Shown: positions 8,368 through 17,824 of the stretch, one piece after another
Numbering within the stretch: position 1 is the first letter of the stretch
Layout of the letters: each line of letters opens with the position of its first letter
From: Bacillota bacterium
Lineage (GTDB): Bacteria; Bacillota; UBA4882; UBA8346
Length of the DNA stretch: 49,487 nt
Assembly: GCA_012735315.1 (NCBI GenBank)
Contig: JAAYHS010000029.1
Location: 1 to 49,487 of the forward strand
Direction: 5' to 3'
Program-made: the position numbers and the translations under genes
Notes under the pieces: generated by a model
The model's database searches: none
Told to the model about the DNA's origin: nothing
The model's input: the letters and a program-made list of their open reading frames with translations, nothing else

Positions 8368-8396
8368 TATAAGTGGAGCAAAGTGGAGCAAAGTGG
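8368..8396 (+). promoter_or_regulatory. Triple MraZ box with overlapping candidate -10 element
   Basis: Three direct repeats of AAGTGGAGCA start at 8371, 8381 and 8391 (the third is AAGTGGTAGA), so GTGG recurs every 10 bp. This matches the known MraZ operator form: short GTGG/TGGG-type repeats with helical spacing upstream of mraZ. A TATAAG at 8368-8373 may be the -10 element and overlaps the first box; no good -35 is seen. MraZ autoregulation is the natural reading. Confidence 0.85.
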
Positions 8397-8423
8397 TAGA
8401 TTGCTAACCGGGGTGCAGCCGCC

Positions 8424-8855
8424 GTGTTTATGGGAGAATTCCAACATTCATTAGACGAAAAGGGACGTTTAATCATTCCCGCCAAATTCCGGGAAGATTT
8501 GGGCGAAAAATTCGTGCTCACCCGGGGGTTGGATAATTCTTTGTTTGTTTATCCCATGGATCAGTGGCGCGTTTTGGAGGAAAAGATTAAGGAGCTCCCC
8601 ACATCACGGGCAGACACCCGGGCTTTCGTCCGCCTTTTCTTTTCAGGGGCGGTCGAAGCCGAGCCGGATAAACAAGGGCGGATGACCATTCCCCAACATT
8701 TGCGGGAGCACGCCAAGATTGAGCGGGACGTATATGTAATTGGGGTCTCCACCAAAATTGAAATCTGGGCCAAGGAAATTTGGGAAGAATATACCGCTCA
8801 AGCCCGGCAATCCTATGAGGAGATCGCCGAAAACATAATCGACATCGGAATCTGA
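8424..8855 (+). CDS. mraZ: Transcriptional regulator MraZ
   Basis: A 143-residue protein, the usual MraZ length, with two SpoVT/AbrB-like repeats. The first begins FMGEFQHSLDEKGRLIIPAKF; the second contains EPDKQGRMTIPQHLR. The DEKGR and DKQGR signatures are diagnostic. The GTG at 8424 gives the canonical MFMGE start and has GGGGTG 8 nt upstream. MraZ is the DNA-binding regulator of the division and cell-wall cluster and binds the triple box upstream of its own gene. A palindromic element separates it from rsmH. Confidence 0.97.
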   Translation: MFMGEFQHSLDEKGRLIIPAKFREDLGEKFVLTRGLDNSLFVYPMDQWRVLEEKIKELPTSRADTRAFVRLFFSGAVEAEPDKQGRMTIPQHLREHAKIERDVYVIGVSTKIEIWAKEIWEEYTAQARQSYEEIAENIIDIGI

Positions 8856-8857
8856 AG

Positions 8858-8978
8858 CAGTGAACAGTTAACAGTAATCAGTATTCATTATGGCTAATGA
8901 ATAGCAACCGATAATTATCTCTTCTATTAGTAAAAATAGGTTTATTATCCTTCACTGATAACTGATCACTGTTCATTG
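8858..8978. repeat. Palindromic intergenic element between mraZ and rsmH
   Basis: Arms 8858-8882 and 8954-8978 are 25-bp imperfect inverted repeats (about 20 of 25 match) made of TGAACAGT/ATCAGT-type units, with an AT-rich 71-bp centre. It fills nearly the whole mraZ-rsmH gap. The sequence type (ACTGATAACTGATCACTG) resembles widespread non-coding palindromes. Confidence 0.85.
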
Positions 8979-8997
8979 TAAAAGGGCGGAGAATTTC

Positions 8998-9939
8998 ATG
9001 TCCGAGTATGAGCACCAACCGGTGTTATTAAACGAGACGCTTCACTATTTAAATATTAAACCCGCCGGCATCTATATCGATGCCACCGTCGGCGGAGCGG
9101 GACATGCTTACCGGATCGCGGAACGCCTGAATGAACGAGGATTGCTGATCGGGATTGACCAGGACCAAGCGGCGATTAAAGCGGCTCAACAAAGATTGGC
9201 GTCGGTAAAGCCCGCCGTTAAATTGTTGCGCAGTAATTTTGAGGCGCTGCCGCAGATCGCCGCGGATTTAAAAATAAAAGCAGCTGATGGAATTTTATTT
9301 GATTTAGGGGTATCCTCGCACCAACTTGACGAGCTGGAACGCGGTTTTAGTTATAAACATGAAGCCCCGCTCGATATGCGCATGGACCGGAGCCGGCCGT
9401 TTTCAGCCGCTCATTTGGTAAATACGGCTTCGGTGGAAGAGTTGACCCGAATCATCGGCGCCTATGGCGAAGAACGGTGGGCGAAACGGATTGCCATATT
9501 TATCGACCGGCATCGCCGCGACGGAGAAATCAAAACGACTTTGGAATTGGCGGAAATTATCAAAGAGGCGATTCCGGCCGCGGCCCGACGTTCGGGGCCT
9601 CATCCGGCGCGCCGTACCTTTCAGGCGCTGCGGATTGCGGTCAACAACGAACTGGAAGTCTTGGAGACGGCGTTGGAAGCAGCTATTTCCCTGTTGGGCG
9701 GCGGAGGGAGGATTGTCGTTATTTCCTTTCATTCCTTGGAGGATCGGATCGTTAAAAATGCCTTTGCCAAATGGGCCAAAGGGTGTCAATGTCCTAAAGA
9801 GATGCCGGACTGCCGGTGCGATCACCGGCCAAAGCTCAAGGTATTGACTAAAAAACCGATTGTTCCGTCAGCGGATGAGATCAAACTTAACTCGCGCGCT
9901 CGCAGTTCCAAACTTCGATCAGCCGAGAAACTGGTCTAA
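8998..9939 (+). CDS. rsmH: 16S rRNA (cytosine-1402-N4) methyltransferase RsmH
   Basis: A 313-residue protein with the normal MraW/RsmH layout: HQPVLLNETLHYL at the start, the SAM-binding IDATVGGAGHA, DLGVSSHQLD, the RGFSYKHEAPLDMRMD region and the C-terminal FHSLEDRIVKNAF motif. A Zn-like Cys cluster (CQCPKEMPDCRC) is present near residue 262. It methylates C1402 of 16S rRNA in the ribosomal P site. GGCGGAG lies before the ATG at 8998. Second gene of the dcw cluster. Confidence 0.97.
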   Translation: MSEYEHQPVLLNETLHYLNIKPAGIYIDATVGGAGHAYRIAERLNERGLLIGIDQDQAAIKAAQQRLASVKPAVKLLRSNFEALPQIAADLKIKAADGILFDLGVSSHQLDELERGFSYKHEAPLDMRMDRSRPFSAAHLVNTASVEELTRIIGAYGEERWAKRIAIFIDRHRRDGEIKTTLELAEIIKEAIPAAARRSGPHPARRTFQALRIAVNNELEVLETALEAAISLLGGGGRIVVISFHSLEDRIVKNAFAKWAKGCQCPKEMPDCRCDHRPKLKVLTKKPIVPSADEIKLNSRARSSKLRSAEKLV

Positions 9940-9961
9940 TGCTAAGGGAAGGTGCGTAAAA

Positions 9962-10411
9962 ATGTTAGTGGCTGAACGATCTCCGACCGTAAATTCAGGT
10001 TTTAACACCGGAGCAGAGAATCGTAAAAAACCCCGTAAATGCTGGAAACGGGCTTTTTTAATCAAAACGGCCGCGTCCCTAATCGGATTGGTTTTTCTGA
10101 ATTCCTTAATTCAGGCATTGGTAATCCAAAAAAACTATGAGATTACCAGGGAACGGAGCGCGATTCAGGCTCTGGAACGGGAATTAACTAAAATCCGGGT
10201 CGAAATCGCCGGTTTAACCTCATATGATCGGATCCAACACCTGGCCCAAACTGAATTGGGCATGAAATTGGCCTCTCCTGGAGATTACCACCGGATCGTC
10301 GCGGCTCCCGTCTTTGATCGGAATTTGCCCCGGACTTACAATGAAAGCCTCTGGAGTAAATTTACCGCTTGGTTAGAAGGTGAAGGCAAGACTTTGGCGA
10401 ATTCTCCATGA
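9962..10411 (+). CDS. ftsL: Cell division protein FtsL-like
   Basis: A 149-residue bitopic membrane protein between rsmH and the PBP gene, the standard place of ftsL. A basic cytoplasmic N-terminus (NRKKPRKCWKR) is followed by one membrane span (SLIGLVFLNSLIQALVI) and a heptad-like coiled coil (ITRERSAIQALERELTKIRVEI), then LAQTELGMK, typical of FtsL/DivIC. The frame is open into rsmH, but the ATG at 9962 with GGAAGGTG upstream is preferred because it avoids an 80-bp overlap. It would act with DivIC and DivIB at the septum. Sequence is poorly conserved in this family, so position carries weight. Confidence 0.85.
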   Translation: MLVAERSPTVNSGFNTGAENRKKPRKCWKRAFLIKTAASLIGLVFLNSLIQALVIQKNYEITRERSAIQALERELTKIRVEIAGLTSYDRIQHLAQTELGMKLASPGDYHRIVAAPVFDRNLPRTYNESLWSKFTAWLEGEGKTLANSP

Positions 10412-10456
10412 TGTTTGAAGGTTGGTCGGTTGAAGCATTGGATGGAGGAAAAGTCT

Positions 10457-12649
10457 TTGAATCACGATCTTAAGTCCAAAAAACGGATTATCTTGCTGTT
10501 GTTAATCGTCCTGTTCGTTATGGGCGGTTTAATTTTGCGTACTTTTTATATCCAGGTCTTCATGGCCGGCCGGTTAAAAAAAGCCGCGGATGTACAGAGA
10601 TTTCGGGCTTTGCCGATTGTGCCCCGCCGGGGCGCTATTTATGACCGGAACGGAAATGAATTGGCCATCAGCATTGACGGTGAATGCATCTACGGTCTCC
10701 CCGCCGAAGTAGGGTTGGAAGTTGTTGATCCGGTCCGGAAAACCGTCGTCGATTTAAAAGACGCCTCCGCCAAGCAGAAGGTTGCCGCGATCGTCGCGGA
10801 TGTTTTAAAGATGGAGCCCGATGAAGTCGCCCGGATCATTTCCAAACGGGCTTCTTTTGTCTGGATTAAACGGAAAGCCTCTTTTGAAGAAGTGGAAAAT
10901 CTTCGCAAAGCCTTAAGTTGGACTCAAGACGGCAAGCGTTACGAAATTCACGGAATCGAAGTCGGCCAACGGGCGCGCCGTTTTTATCCGCAAACTTTTT
11001 TAGGTTGTCAGATTTTAGGAATAGCCGGGATTGACAATCAAGGTTTGGAAGGTCTGGAAAAACACTATGAACGTTATTTAGCCGGAGTTCCCGGCAGCGA
11101 TCAGGCGGAATTCGACACCTCCGGTCAATATATTCCCCAGGGGGAAAGAAGGTATATTCCTCCGGTGGACGGGGATTCATTATATCTAACTATCGACCAA
11201 AACATTCAATACATCGTCGAACGCGAACTGGAAAAAGCGGTCAATGACACCGCTTCGAAACGGGGAATGGGAATCGTCGTCAACCCGCGCAACGGAGCGA
11301 TTTTAGCCGCCGCTAGTTATCCCAGGTTCGACCCGAACGACTACCAAAAATATCCCGCCGAATATCGCCGTAACCCTCTTTTTACCGACATCTACGAGCC
11401 GGGCTCAACCTTTAAAGTCTTTACCGCCGCCGCCGCCTTGGAAGAAGGAAAAGTCAGTCTGGACTCGGAATTTTTCGATCCCGGATTTATTGTGGTGGAA
11501 GATCGCCGGATCAAATGTTGGAAAGCGGGAGGGCACGGCAGCCAAACCTTCACCGAAGCGATTGAGAATTCATGTAATCCGGTTTTTGCGACTTTAGCGA
11601 TGCGTCTGACCAAAGAGACTTTTTATAAGTATATCCAAGCTTTCGGTTTCGGAAGTCTTGCCGGGGTCGACTTCCCGGGGGAATCATCGGGACGTTTGCA
11701 ACCGCTAAATCAGGTTAAAAATGTGGAATTGGCGAACATCGGTTTCGGCCAAGGGATAGCGGTAACGCCGCTGCAGATGGTTATGGGAGTAGCGGCGATT
11801 GCCAACGGCGGTTACTTACTCAAACCGTATTTGGTTGAAAAAATAGTTTCCCCCGGCGGTAAAGTAATCGTCGAAAATAAACGCCAAGTCATCCGGGAGG
11901 TAATCTCCAGGGATACCGCCAGGATAATGCGGGAGCTAATGCGCTCGGTAGTTACCAACGGTTCGGGAGGCAGGGCCTATTTGGAGGGTTATCGGGTAGC
12001 CGGTAAGACCGGCACCGCCCAAAAGGTAGTCCCCGGACGCAGGGGTTATTCCCAGTTGATCGCCTCATTTGTCGGTTTCGCCCCTGCCGATGACCCTCAA
12101 TTGGTGGCGATGGTTATTTTGGATGAACCGGGTTGTCCGGTTAAATACGGAGGTGTAATCGCCGCTCCGGTAGTCGGCAGTATCTTCAGGGATTCCCTGC
12201 GTTATTTGGGAGTAAAACCGGTATTTGAACCGCAGGCTATTCAGAAACTCAGCGAAGAAGAAGTAGTAGTGCCGAATTTGTTGAATCGCCCCATCGCCGA
12301 GGCTTTGGCGCTTCTACAGAAAAACCGGATCAACTACCGGTTGATCGGGCGCGGCAGTTACGTTTACGACCAGGTGCCCAAACCGGGCGTCAAAATCAAC
12401 CGTCAAACCAAAGTGATCATTTATTTCGATCCTGAGGAGAAATATCAATCGGGCCGTATTAAACTGGTTCTCCCCAGTCTTAAAGGTTTAACCGCGCCTA
12501 AAATCGAACAGTTGTTGAGCGAGTTGGGCTTAAGACTCGAAGCCCAAGGGAGCGGCGTCGCCGTCGAGCAACAACCGGCGGCGGGGACTATCGTTGAAAC
12601 GGGCAGCGTCATTAAGGTGATTTTTAGACCCGAATCGAACTCGCCCTGA
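10457..12649 (+). CDS. Class B penicillin-binding protein (SpoVD/FtsI type) with two PASTA domains
   Basis: About 730 residues from the TTG at 10457, which has GGAGGA 7 nt upstream; in-frame starts at 10415 and 10442 lack such a site. One N-terminal membrane span (RIILLLLIVLFVMGGLIL), the PBP dimerisation region (RRGAIYDRNGNELA) and the transpeptidase with its three motifs: STFK (Ser near 317), SCN and KTGTAQ (Lys near 517). Two PASTA domains end the protein (VVVPNLLNRP onward and KLVLPSLKGL onward). It crosslinks peptidoglycan at the septum. Two PASTA domains and a spore former fit SpoVD or a combined FtsI/PBP2B; no second copy is in the window to separate these. Confidence 0.93.
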   Translation: MNHDLKSKKRIILLLLIVLFVMGGLILRTFYIQVFMAGRLKKAADVQRFRALPIVPRRGAIYDRNGNELAISIDGECIYGLPAEVGLEVVDPVRKTVVDLKDASAKQKVAAIVADVLKMEPDEVARIISKRASFVWIKRKASFEEVENLRKALSWTQDGKRYEIHGIEVGQRARRFYPQTFLGCQILGIAGIDNQGLEGLEKHYERYLAGVPGSDQAEFDTSGQYIPQGERRYIPPVDGDSLYLTIDQNIQYIVERELEKAVNDTASKRGMGIVVNPRNGAILAAASYPRFDPNDYQKYPAEYRRNPLFTDIYEPGSTFKVFTAAAALEEGKVSLDSEFFDPGFIVVEDRRIKCWKAGGHGSQTFTEAIENSCNPVFATLAMRLTKETFYKYIQAFGFGSLAGVDFPGESSGRLQPLNQVKNVELANIGFGQGIAVTPLQMVMGVAAIANGGYLLKPYLVEKIVSPGGKVIVENKRQVIREVISRDTARIMRELMRSVVTNGSGGRAYLEGYRVAGKTGTAQKVVPGRRGYSQLIASFVGFAPADDPQLVAMVILDEPGCPVKYGGVIAAPVVGSIFRDSLRYLGVKPVFEPQAIQKLSEEEVVVPNLLNRPIAEALALLQKNRINYRLIGRGSYVYDQVPKPGVKINRQTKVIIYFDPEEKYQSGRIKLVLPSLKGLTAPKIEQLLSELGLRLEAQGSGVAVEQQPAAGTIVETGSVIKVIFRPESNSP

Positions 12650-12775
12650 TCATTTATTCGGATAGTAATGGGGTTTTTAGTATAAACTACCATTTAAACG
12701 GAAGGATTGTATTTTTGAAAAGCGAATAACTTTATGCGGAGAGAATGCTCGCTTAATACTCGAGGAGGCAAACCG

Positions 12776-14254
12776 GTGAAATTAGCGGACCTATTAACAA
12801 ATGTCGATTGTTTAAAAGTAGTCGGCGGTCTGGATTTGGAGATTACCGGAATCAACCAGGACTCGCGGTCGGTGGTTGCGGGCGATCTGTTTATCTGTCT
12901 TAAAGGCGTCAAAGTAGACGGTCATCAATACTTGAAACAAGCTGCCGAACGCGGAGCGGTGGCCGCGATTGTCGAGGATTGGCCCGAAGCCGATTATGGA
13001 CTAACCATTATCCGGGTTGAAAAAGCAGCCGTCGCTCTCAAGGTAATTGCCGGGGCCTTTTATGGATATCCGGATCGAAAATTAAAACTGATCGGAGTAG
13101 TCGGCACCAACGGCAAAACCACCACTACCTATTTGATGAAAAGTATCTTGGAAGCCGCGGGGTATCGGGTGGGATTAATCGGTACCATTAATTATCTGAT
13201 CGGGGATCGGGCCTTGCCGGCTACCAATACCACTCCGGGATTTTTGGAGCTTCAAAAACTATTCGCCCAAATGGTCGCAGCCGGAGTTGAATATGTGGTG
13301 ATGGAGGTTTCCTCCCATTCAATCCATCAAGGTCGAGTGGCCGGACTCAAATTTAAAGGCGGGATTTTTACAAACATTACCCAAGATCATCTTGATTACC
13401 ATGGCACTTTTGACGAATATTTAAAAGTTAAGGCGAAATTTTTTCAAGATTTGCCCGCGGATGCTTGGGCCGCGATCAATAACGACGATCCGAACGCCGC
13501 GGCGATTATCGCCGGAACCAAAGCCCGTGTTTACACCTATGGAATCAACAATCAAGCCTCGGTGCGGGCCGAAGACGTTAAAGTCGTTCAAAGCGGAGTT
13601 TCTTACCGGGCGGCTACTTTTCGGGGGACCGTTGCTCTTGAACTCAATCTGACCGGTTATTTTAATGTTTATAACAGTTTGGGAACCCTAACCGCCGGCT
13701 TGGCGGAGGGGTTGGATCCGTCCGAGGTCAAACAAGGTTTGGAAGGAGTAACGGTAGTTCCGGGACGATTTCAAAGAGTTCCGGAAGCCGAAACTTTCGG
13801 GGTGATTATCGATTACGCCCATACCCCCGACGGGCTAGAGAATATTTTAAAGACCGCCCGCAAAATAACTTCCCGGCGTTTGCTGCTGGTTTTCGGATGC
13901 GGCGGCGATCGGGATCGCGCCAAACGGCCGATTATGGGAGAAATCGCCGCCCGGATGGCGGATTTTACGATCATTACTTCCGACAATCCGCGCACCGAAG
14001 ATCCTTTGGCGATTATTAAAGATATCGAAGCGGGGTTCAGCAAGGTCAAAACCGCCGCCTATCAAATTGAAGCGGATCGGGCGCTTGCCATCCGCAAGAT
14101 TATCGCCATGGCCGAGAAGGACGATTTGGTAATGATTGCGGGCAAAGGGCATGAAACTTATCAGGATTTTGGTGATCATCGCATCCATTTCGACGACGGC
14201 GAAGTGGTTCGGGAAGCGCTAAAGGAGAGGTTTGATGGCTTGCTTCAAGCTTGA
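12776..14254 (+). CDS. murE: UDP-MurNAc-tripeptide synthetase MurE
   Basis: A 492-residue Mur ligase from the GTG at 12776 (AGGAGG at 12763-12768, 7 nt away). P-loop GTNGKTTTTY near residue 110, central domain with NITQDHLDYHGTFDEY, and C-terminal TSDNPRTEDP (Asp near 403). The DNPR motif is known to mark enzymes that add meso-diaminopimelate rather than lysine, so the wall is predicted to be meso-DAP type. The C-terminal GKGHETYQ also fits. The stop overlaps murF by 20 bp. Confidence 0.97.
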   Translation: MKLADLLTNVDCLKVVGGLDLEITGINQDSRSVVAGDLFICLKGVKVDGHQYLKQAAERGAVAAIVEDWPEADYGLTIIRVEKAAVALKVIAGAFYGYPDRKLKLIGVVGTNGKTTTTYLMKSILEAAGYRVGLIGTINYLIGDRALPATNTTPGFLELQKLFAQMVAAGVEYVVMEVSSHSIHQGRVAGLKFKGGIFTNITQDHLDYHGTFDEYLKVKAKFFQDLPADAWAAINNDDPNAAAIIAGTKARVYTYGINNQASVRAEDVKVVQSGVSYRAATFRGTVALELNLTGYFNVYNSLGTLTAGLAEGLDPSEVKQGLEGVTVVPGRFQRVPEAETFGVIIDYAHTPDGLENILKTARKITSRRLLLVFGCGGDRDRAKRPIMGEIAARMADFTIITSDNPRTEDPLAIIKDIEAGFSKVKTAAYQIEADRALAIRKIIAMAEKDDLVMIAGKGHETYQDFGDHRIHFDDGEVVREALKERFDGLLQA

Positions 14255-15623
14255 AGAGATAATAGCGGTAGTCGGAGGCCGCTTAAGCGGAGGAGATCCC
14301 CAATTAACCGTTTCCGGCATTTGCATCGATTCCCGTCAAGTAAAACGGGGTGATTTATTTCTGGCTTTAAAAGGGGAACGTTTCGACGGCCATCAATTTT
14401 TGAATGAAGCCGTCAAAGCAGGCGCCGCCGCTTTGTTGGTTATGGAAGAAACCGGATTCGATTATGGGGCGCCGGTGATTCGAACCGGCGACACCTTAAA
14501 AGCTTTGGGGGCCATCGCCCGGTGGCACCGGAAAAAATTTAAGATACCGGTGATCGGGATTACCGGCTCCAACGGCAAGACCACCACCAAAGATTTAACG
14601 GCGTCCGTATTAGCCGCGAAGTATAGAGTGGTTAAAACCGAGGCCAATTATAACAACGAAATCGGTCTGCCCCTCACTTTGCTCCGGATCGACCCCCAAA
14701 CCGAAGCGGTCGTAGTGGAGATGGGGATGCGGGGACTCGGTCAAATTCAGGAATTGGCCTCGATCGCCGAACCCGAAATCGGGGTTTTAACCAACATCGG
14801 ACAAGCGCACCTGGAATTATTGGGTTCCGAAGCGAATATTGCCAAGGCTAAGTACGAATTAATCGAAGCCCTTCCCGAGAATGGGATAGCCGTTATCAAC
14901 GGGGATGATCCCTGGATGCGTCGAATGCCGACGCCAAGTCGAGTTACGGTATTCCGGTACGGGCTGGATCATCCCGGTTTGGACTATCGGGCTTCCATCA
15001 TTAAAACGCTGGAGAGCGGAACTTTGATTAAAGTAACCGGCGGGGGTGAGGAGTTTGAAGTCCGAACGCCTCTCCCGGGACGTTTTAATGTTTATAATAC
15101 TTTGGCCGCGATCGTTTGCGGACGGGCTTTGGGCTTGTCGATCCCGGAAATCAAGGCCGGGTTGGCCCATCCGACGGTCACCGGTCACCGTCTCAAGATT
15201 TTTACCCGGAATGGACTCCGGATCATTGACGATACTTATAATGCCAGTCCGGCTTCGGTCAAAGCCGCCCTCGACGTGCTCAGCCAGATGGAAACTAAGG
15301 GACGGAAAATCGCGGTTTTGGCCGATATGTTGGAATTGGGCGCCGCGGCCTCTCAGGCCCACTATGAGGTGGGCGCATATGCCGGTAAAGGAAGAATCGA
15401 TTATTTATTGGCTTATGGCGATTTGGCCGAGAATTACGCGGCCGGGTTCAATAGCATAACTGCCGGTAAAGCGGAATATTTTTCAAATAAGCCGGATTTG
15501 ATTCGCAAACTAAAAAATATGGCGCAACCCGGAGATGCGATTTTAGTTAAAGGTTCGCGCGGGATGAAGATGGAAGAAGTGGTCGCCGTTTTAGCCGAGG
15601 AGGAGGCCTTAGCGCATGAATGA
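14235..15623 (+). CDS. murF: UDP-MurNAc-tripeptide:D-Ala-D-Ala ligase MurF
   Basis: A 462-residue Mur ligase. P-loop GITGSNGKTTTKD near 110, the EMGMRGLGQI segment, NIGQAHLELLGS, and the C-terminal DDTYNASPASVKAAL and LVKGSRGMKMEE motifs specific to MurF. It adds D-Ala-D-Ala to complete the pentapeptide precursor in the cytoplasm. The ATG at 14235 has AAGGAGAGG upstream and lies inside the end of murE, so translation is probably coupled. mraY starts inside its last codons. Confidence 0.97.
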   Translation: MACFKLEEIIAVVGGRLSGGDPQLTVSGICIDSRQVKRGDLFLALKGERFDGHQFLNEAVKAGAAALLVMEETGFDYGAPVIRTGDTLKALGAIARWHRKKFKIPVIGITGSNGKTTTKDLTASVLAAKYRVVKTEANYNNEIGLPLTLLRIDPQTEAVVVEMGMRGLGQIQELASIAEPEIGVLTNIGQAHLELLGSEANIAKAKYELIEALPENGIAVINGDDPWMRRMPTPSRVTVFRYGLDHPGLDYRASIIKTLESGTLIKVTGGGEEFEVRTPLPGRFNVYNTLAAIVCGRALGLSIPEIKAGLAHPTVTGHRLKIFTRNGLRIIDDTYNASPASVKAALDVLSQMETKGRKIAVLADMLELGAAASQAHYEVGAYAGKGRIDYLLAYGDLAENYAAGFNSITAGKAEYFSNKPDLIRKLKNMAQPGDAILVKGSRGMKMEEVVAVLAEEEALAHE

Positions 15624-16596
15624 ACTGCTTAAATTGTTATTTGCCGCTCTTACCTCTTTTGGAGTGAGTTTATTGTTCGGTCCGCCGATTATCAATATTT
15701 TGCACCGGTTAAAGTTCGGCCAGAACATCCGCGACGACGGACCCCACAGTCATCTTAAAAAAGCTGGCACCCCGACCATGGGCGGGATCTTAATCTTGCT
15801 TTCCTTGGTGGTGGCGTTGATCGCGGTGCGGGAGTTTAGCCCCGAAGTAGTCTGGGTCTTGTTTTTAACGCTGGGCTTCGGATTGATCGGTTTGATCGAC
15901 GATTTGATCATCATTCTCACCAAACGGTCCCTGGGGTTGAAAGCCCGCCAGAAATTATTCGCCCAATTGGTGATCGCCGGGATGGTAACATTTTTTATGA
16001 TCCGCAACGGCTATCCAACTTCCCAGTTGGTCCCGTTTACCGACCTTAGACTGGTTTTTCCCGAGTTCGGCTGGGGTAACCCGTTATTTTTCATTTATGC
16101 CGTCTTTGTCTTGGTGGGCGTTTCCAATGCGGTCAATCTGACCGACGGTTTGGACGGTTTAGCCGCCGGGACGATGGCGATTGCCTCCTTGGCGATGGCC
16201 GGTTTGTTAATCATCCAAGAACAAACCGATTTGGCCATCTTCGCTTTGGCTTTGACCGGAGCTTGTTTCGGTTTTACTTGGTTTAACGGCCCCCCCGCTC
16301 AAGTGTTCATGGGAGATACCGGTTCATTGGCTTTGGGGGGCGCGTTGGGAGGGTTGGCGCTTTTTAGTCAATTAACTTTATTTTTACCGATTGTCGGCGG
16401 GATCTTTGTAGCGGAGACACTCTCCGTGATCATTCAGGTCATTTCTTTTAAGACCACCGGGAAAAGAGTCTTTAAAATGAGTCCGTTACATCACCATTTC
16501 GAACTGGGCGGGATGATGGAACCCCAGATCATGATCCGCTTTTGGATGACCGGAATAGTTTTAGGGGTTTTAGGAATTTTAGGTTATTTAATATAA
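15616..16596 (+). CDS. mraY: Phospho-N-acetylmuramoyl-pentapeptide transferase MraY
   Basis: A 326-residue polytopic membrane enzyme. Diagnostic motifs are all present: GTPTMGG, LIGLIDD with the downstream RSLGL, NAVNLTDGLDGLAAG, MGDTGSLALGG and the MraY-specific PLHHHFE. It makes lipid I from UDP-MurNAc-pentapeptide and undecaprenyl phosphate. The ATG at 15616 overlaps the murF stop by 8 bp, with GAGGAGG upstream. After it the usual murD is missing; a 142-bp GC-rich gap leads to ftsW. Confidence 0.98.
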   Translation: MNELLKLLFAALTSFGVSLLFGPPIINILHRLKFGQNIRDDGPHSHLKKAGTPTMGGILILLSLVVALIAVREFSPEVVWVLFLTLGFGLIGLIDDLIIILTKRSLGLKARQKLFAQLVIAGMVTFFMIRNGYPTSQLVPFTDLRLVFPEFGWGNPLFFIYAVFVLVGVSNAVNLTDGLDGLAAGTMAIASLAMAGLLIIQEQTDLAIFALALTGACFGFTWFNGPPAQVFMGDTGSLALGGALGGLALFSQLTLFLPIVGGIFVAETLSVIIQVISFKTTGKRVFKMSPLHHHFELGGMMEPQIMIRFWMTGIVLGVLGILGYLI

Positions 16597-16738
16597 TGAT
16601 TGATTGAAGACAAAGCTCAATTCCGGCGGCTGAGTCGCCGCGGCCGACTTGTTAACCGGTCGCCGAGCCCCGGCGGCGCAGCGAAAGAACAGTTTAATTT
16701 CAAAAAGTGTATATTCCAATAACTAGGGAGGCTGCCAC

Positions 16739-17824
16739 TTGAAACGGAATCCCCCTGATCTTTTTTTGTTCATGATCGTTTTAACTCTAGTAATGATTGG
16801 GTTGGTGATGGTGTCCAGCGCCGGCGCTCCGGAGGCGTTAAACAACGGCTGGAGTGTTTTTCACTTTGGATTGAAACAATTGTTTTTCGCCGGGATTGGT
16901 TTGGCGCTGTTGTTACTCATGATGAAAGTTCCTTACCAAAGATTGAAGCGAATCACCATTCCGGTGGCGGGGGCGGCGATCTTTTTTTTGGTCTTGGTAT
17001 TGTTGGTCGCCGAAGTGACAAAAGGCTCAAGGCGTTGGATCGATTTGGGCATTTTTCCGTTTCAGCCGTCGGAATTCGCCAAATTGGCGATGATTATGTT
17101 TTTGGCCCATTATTTCGCGGAGATTAGAAAGGGGATCGGGAACTTTATCATCGGAATAGTGATACCGGGGATTTTTGTCGCTTTAATTTGTTTTTTGATT
17201 CTTTTGGAACCGGATTTGGGGACCACGATCGTGATTTTCGCCACTTTCCTGATGATGCTTTTTTGCGGCGGCGCCAGAATACTTCACCTGGGGTTGTTAG
17301 CCGCGGCGGGGATTGCCGTCGCCTGCGTTGAGATTAAAATGAAGGCTTACCGCGCCGAGCGTTTGACCGCTTTCTTGAACCCGTGGCGCGATCCCCAAGG
17401 CGCAGGTTGGCAAATTATTCAATCGTTATATGCCCTTGGGTCCGGCGGACCCTTTGGTTTGGGTTTGGGGATGGGACGTCAAAAATTTAATTACCTTCCG
17501 GAAGCCCACACCGATTATATTTTTTCGATTCTCGGCGAAGAGTTGGGATTGCTGGGGACTTTAACGGTGATCATTTTGTTTTTCTTTTTGGCGTGGCGGG
17601 GTTATAAGATCGCGGTCTCCGCAAAAGATCCTTACGGCAGAATGCTCGCCGCCGGAATCACTTCCTATCTCATTTTTCAAGCGATCTTAAATATCGGAGT
17701 CGTTACTTCCACTCTTCCGGTAACCGGAGTGCCGCTGCCTTTTTTAAGTTACGGCGGTTCATCCTTGTTGGTAAGCATGTTTAGCGTCGGTATTTTATTA
17801 AACATTTCCAAAAACAGCGATTGA
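16739..17824 (+). CDS. ftsW: SEDS-family cell-wall glycosyltransferase FtsW/SpoVE
   Basis: A 361-residue protein with about ten membrane spans. SEDS landmarks: RRWIDLGIFPFQPSEFAKLA, LLEPDLGTT, LNPWRDPQGAGWQIIQS, the AHTDYIFSILGEELG loop, and LPFLSYGGSS near the C-terminus. It polymerises lipid II together with a class B PBP, here probably the one at 10457. TTG start at 16739 with AGGGAGG 7 nt upstream. FtsW and SpoVE cannot be told apart by sequence; location next to the SpoVD-like gene fits either. murG, which normally follows, is absent. Confidence 0.93.
   Translation: MKRNPPDLFLFMIVLTLVMIGLVMVSSAGAPEALNNGWSVFHFGLKQLFFAGIGLALLLLMMKVPYQRLKRITIPVAGAAIFFLVLVLLVAEVTKGSRRWIDLGIFPFQPSEFAKLAMIMFLAHYFAEIRKGIGNFIIGIVIPGIFVALICFLILLEPDLGTTIVIFATFLMMLFCGGARILHLGLLAAAGIAVACVEIKMKAYRAERLTAFLNPWRDPQGAGWQIIQSLYALGSGGPFGLGLGMGRQKFNYLPEAHTDYIFSILGEELGLLGTLTVIILFFFLAWRGYKIAVSAKDPYGRMLAAGITSYLIFQAILNIGVVTSTLPVTGVPLPFLSYGGSSLLVSMFSVGILLNISKNSD

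Noticed and set aside
14859-15362. Minus-strand 167-codon frame inside murF
   Set aside because: Shadow of murF, no ribosome binding site and no recognisable protein features.
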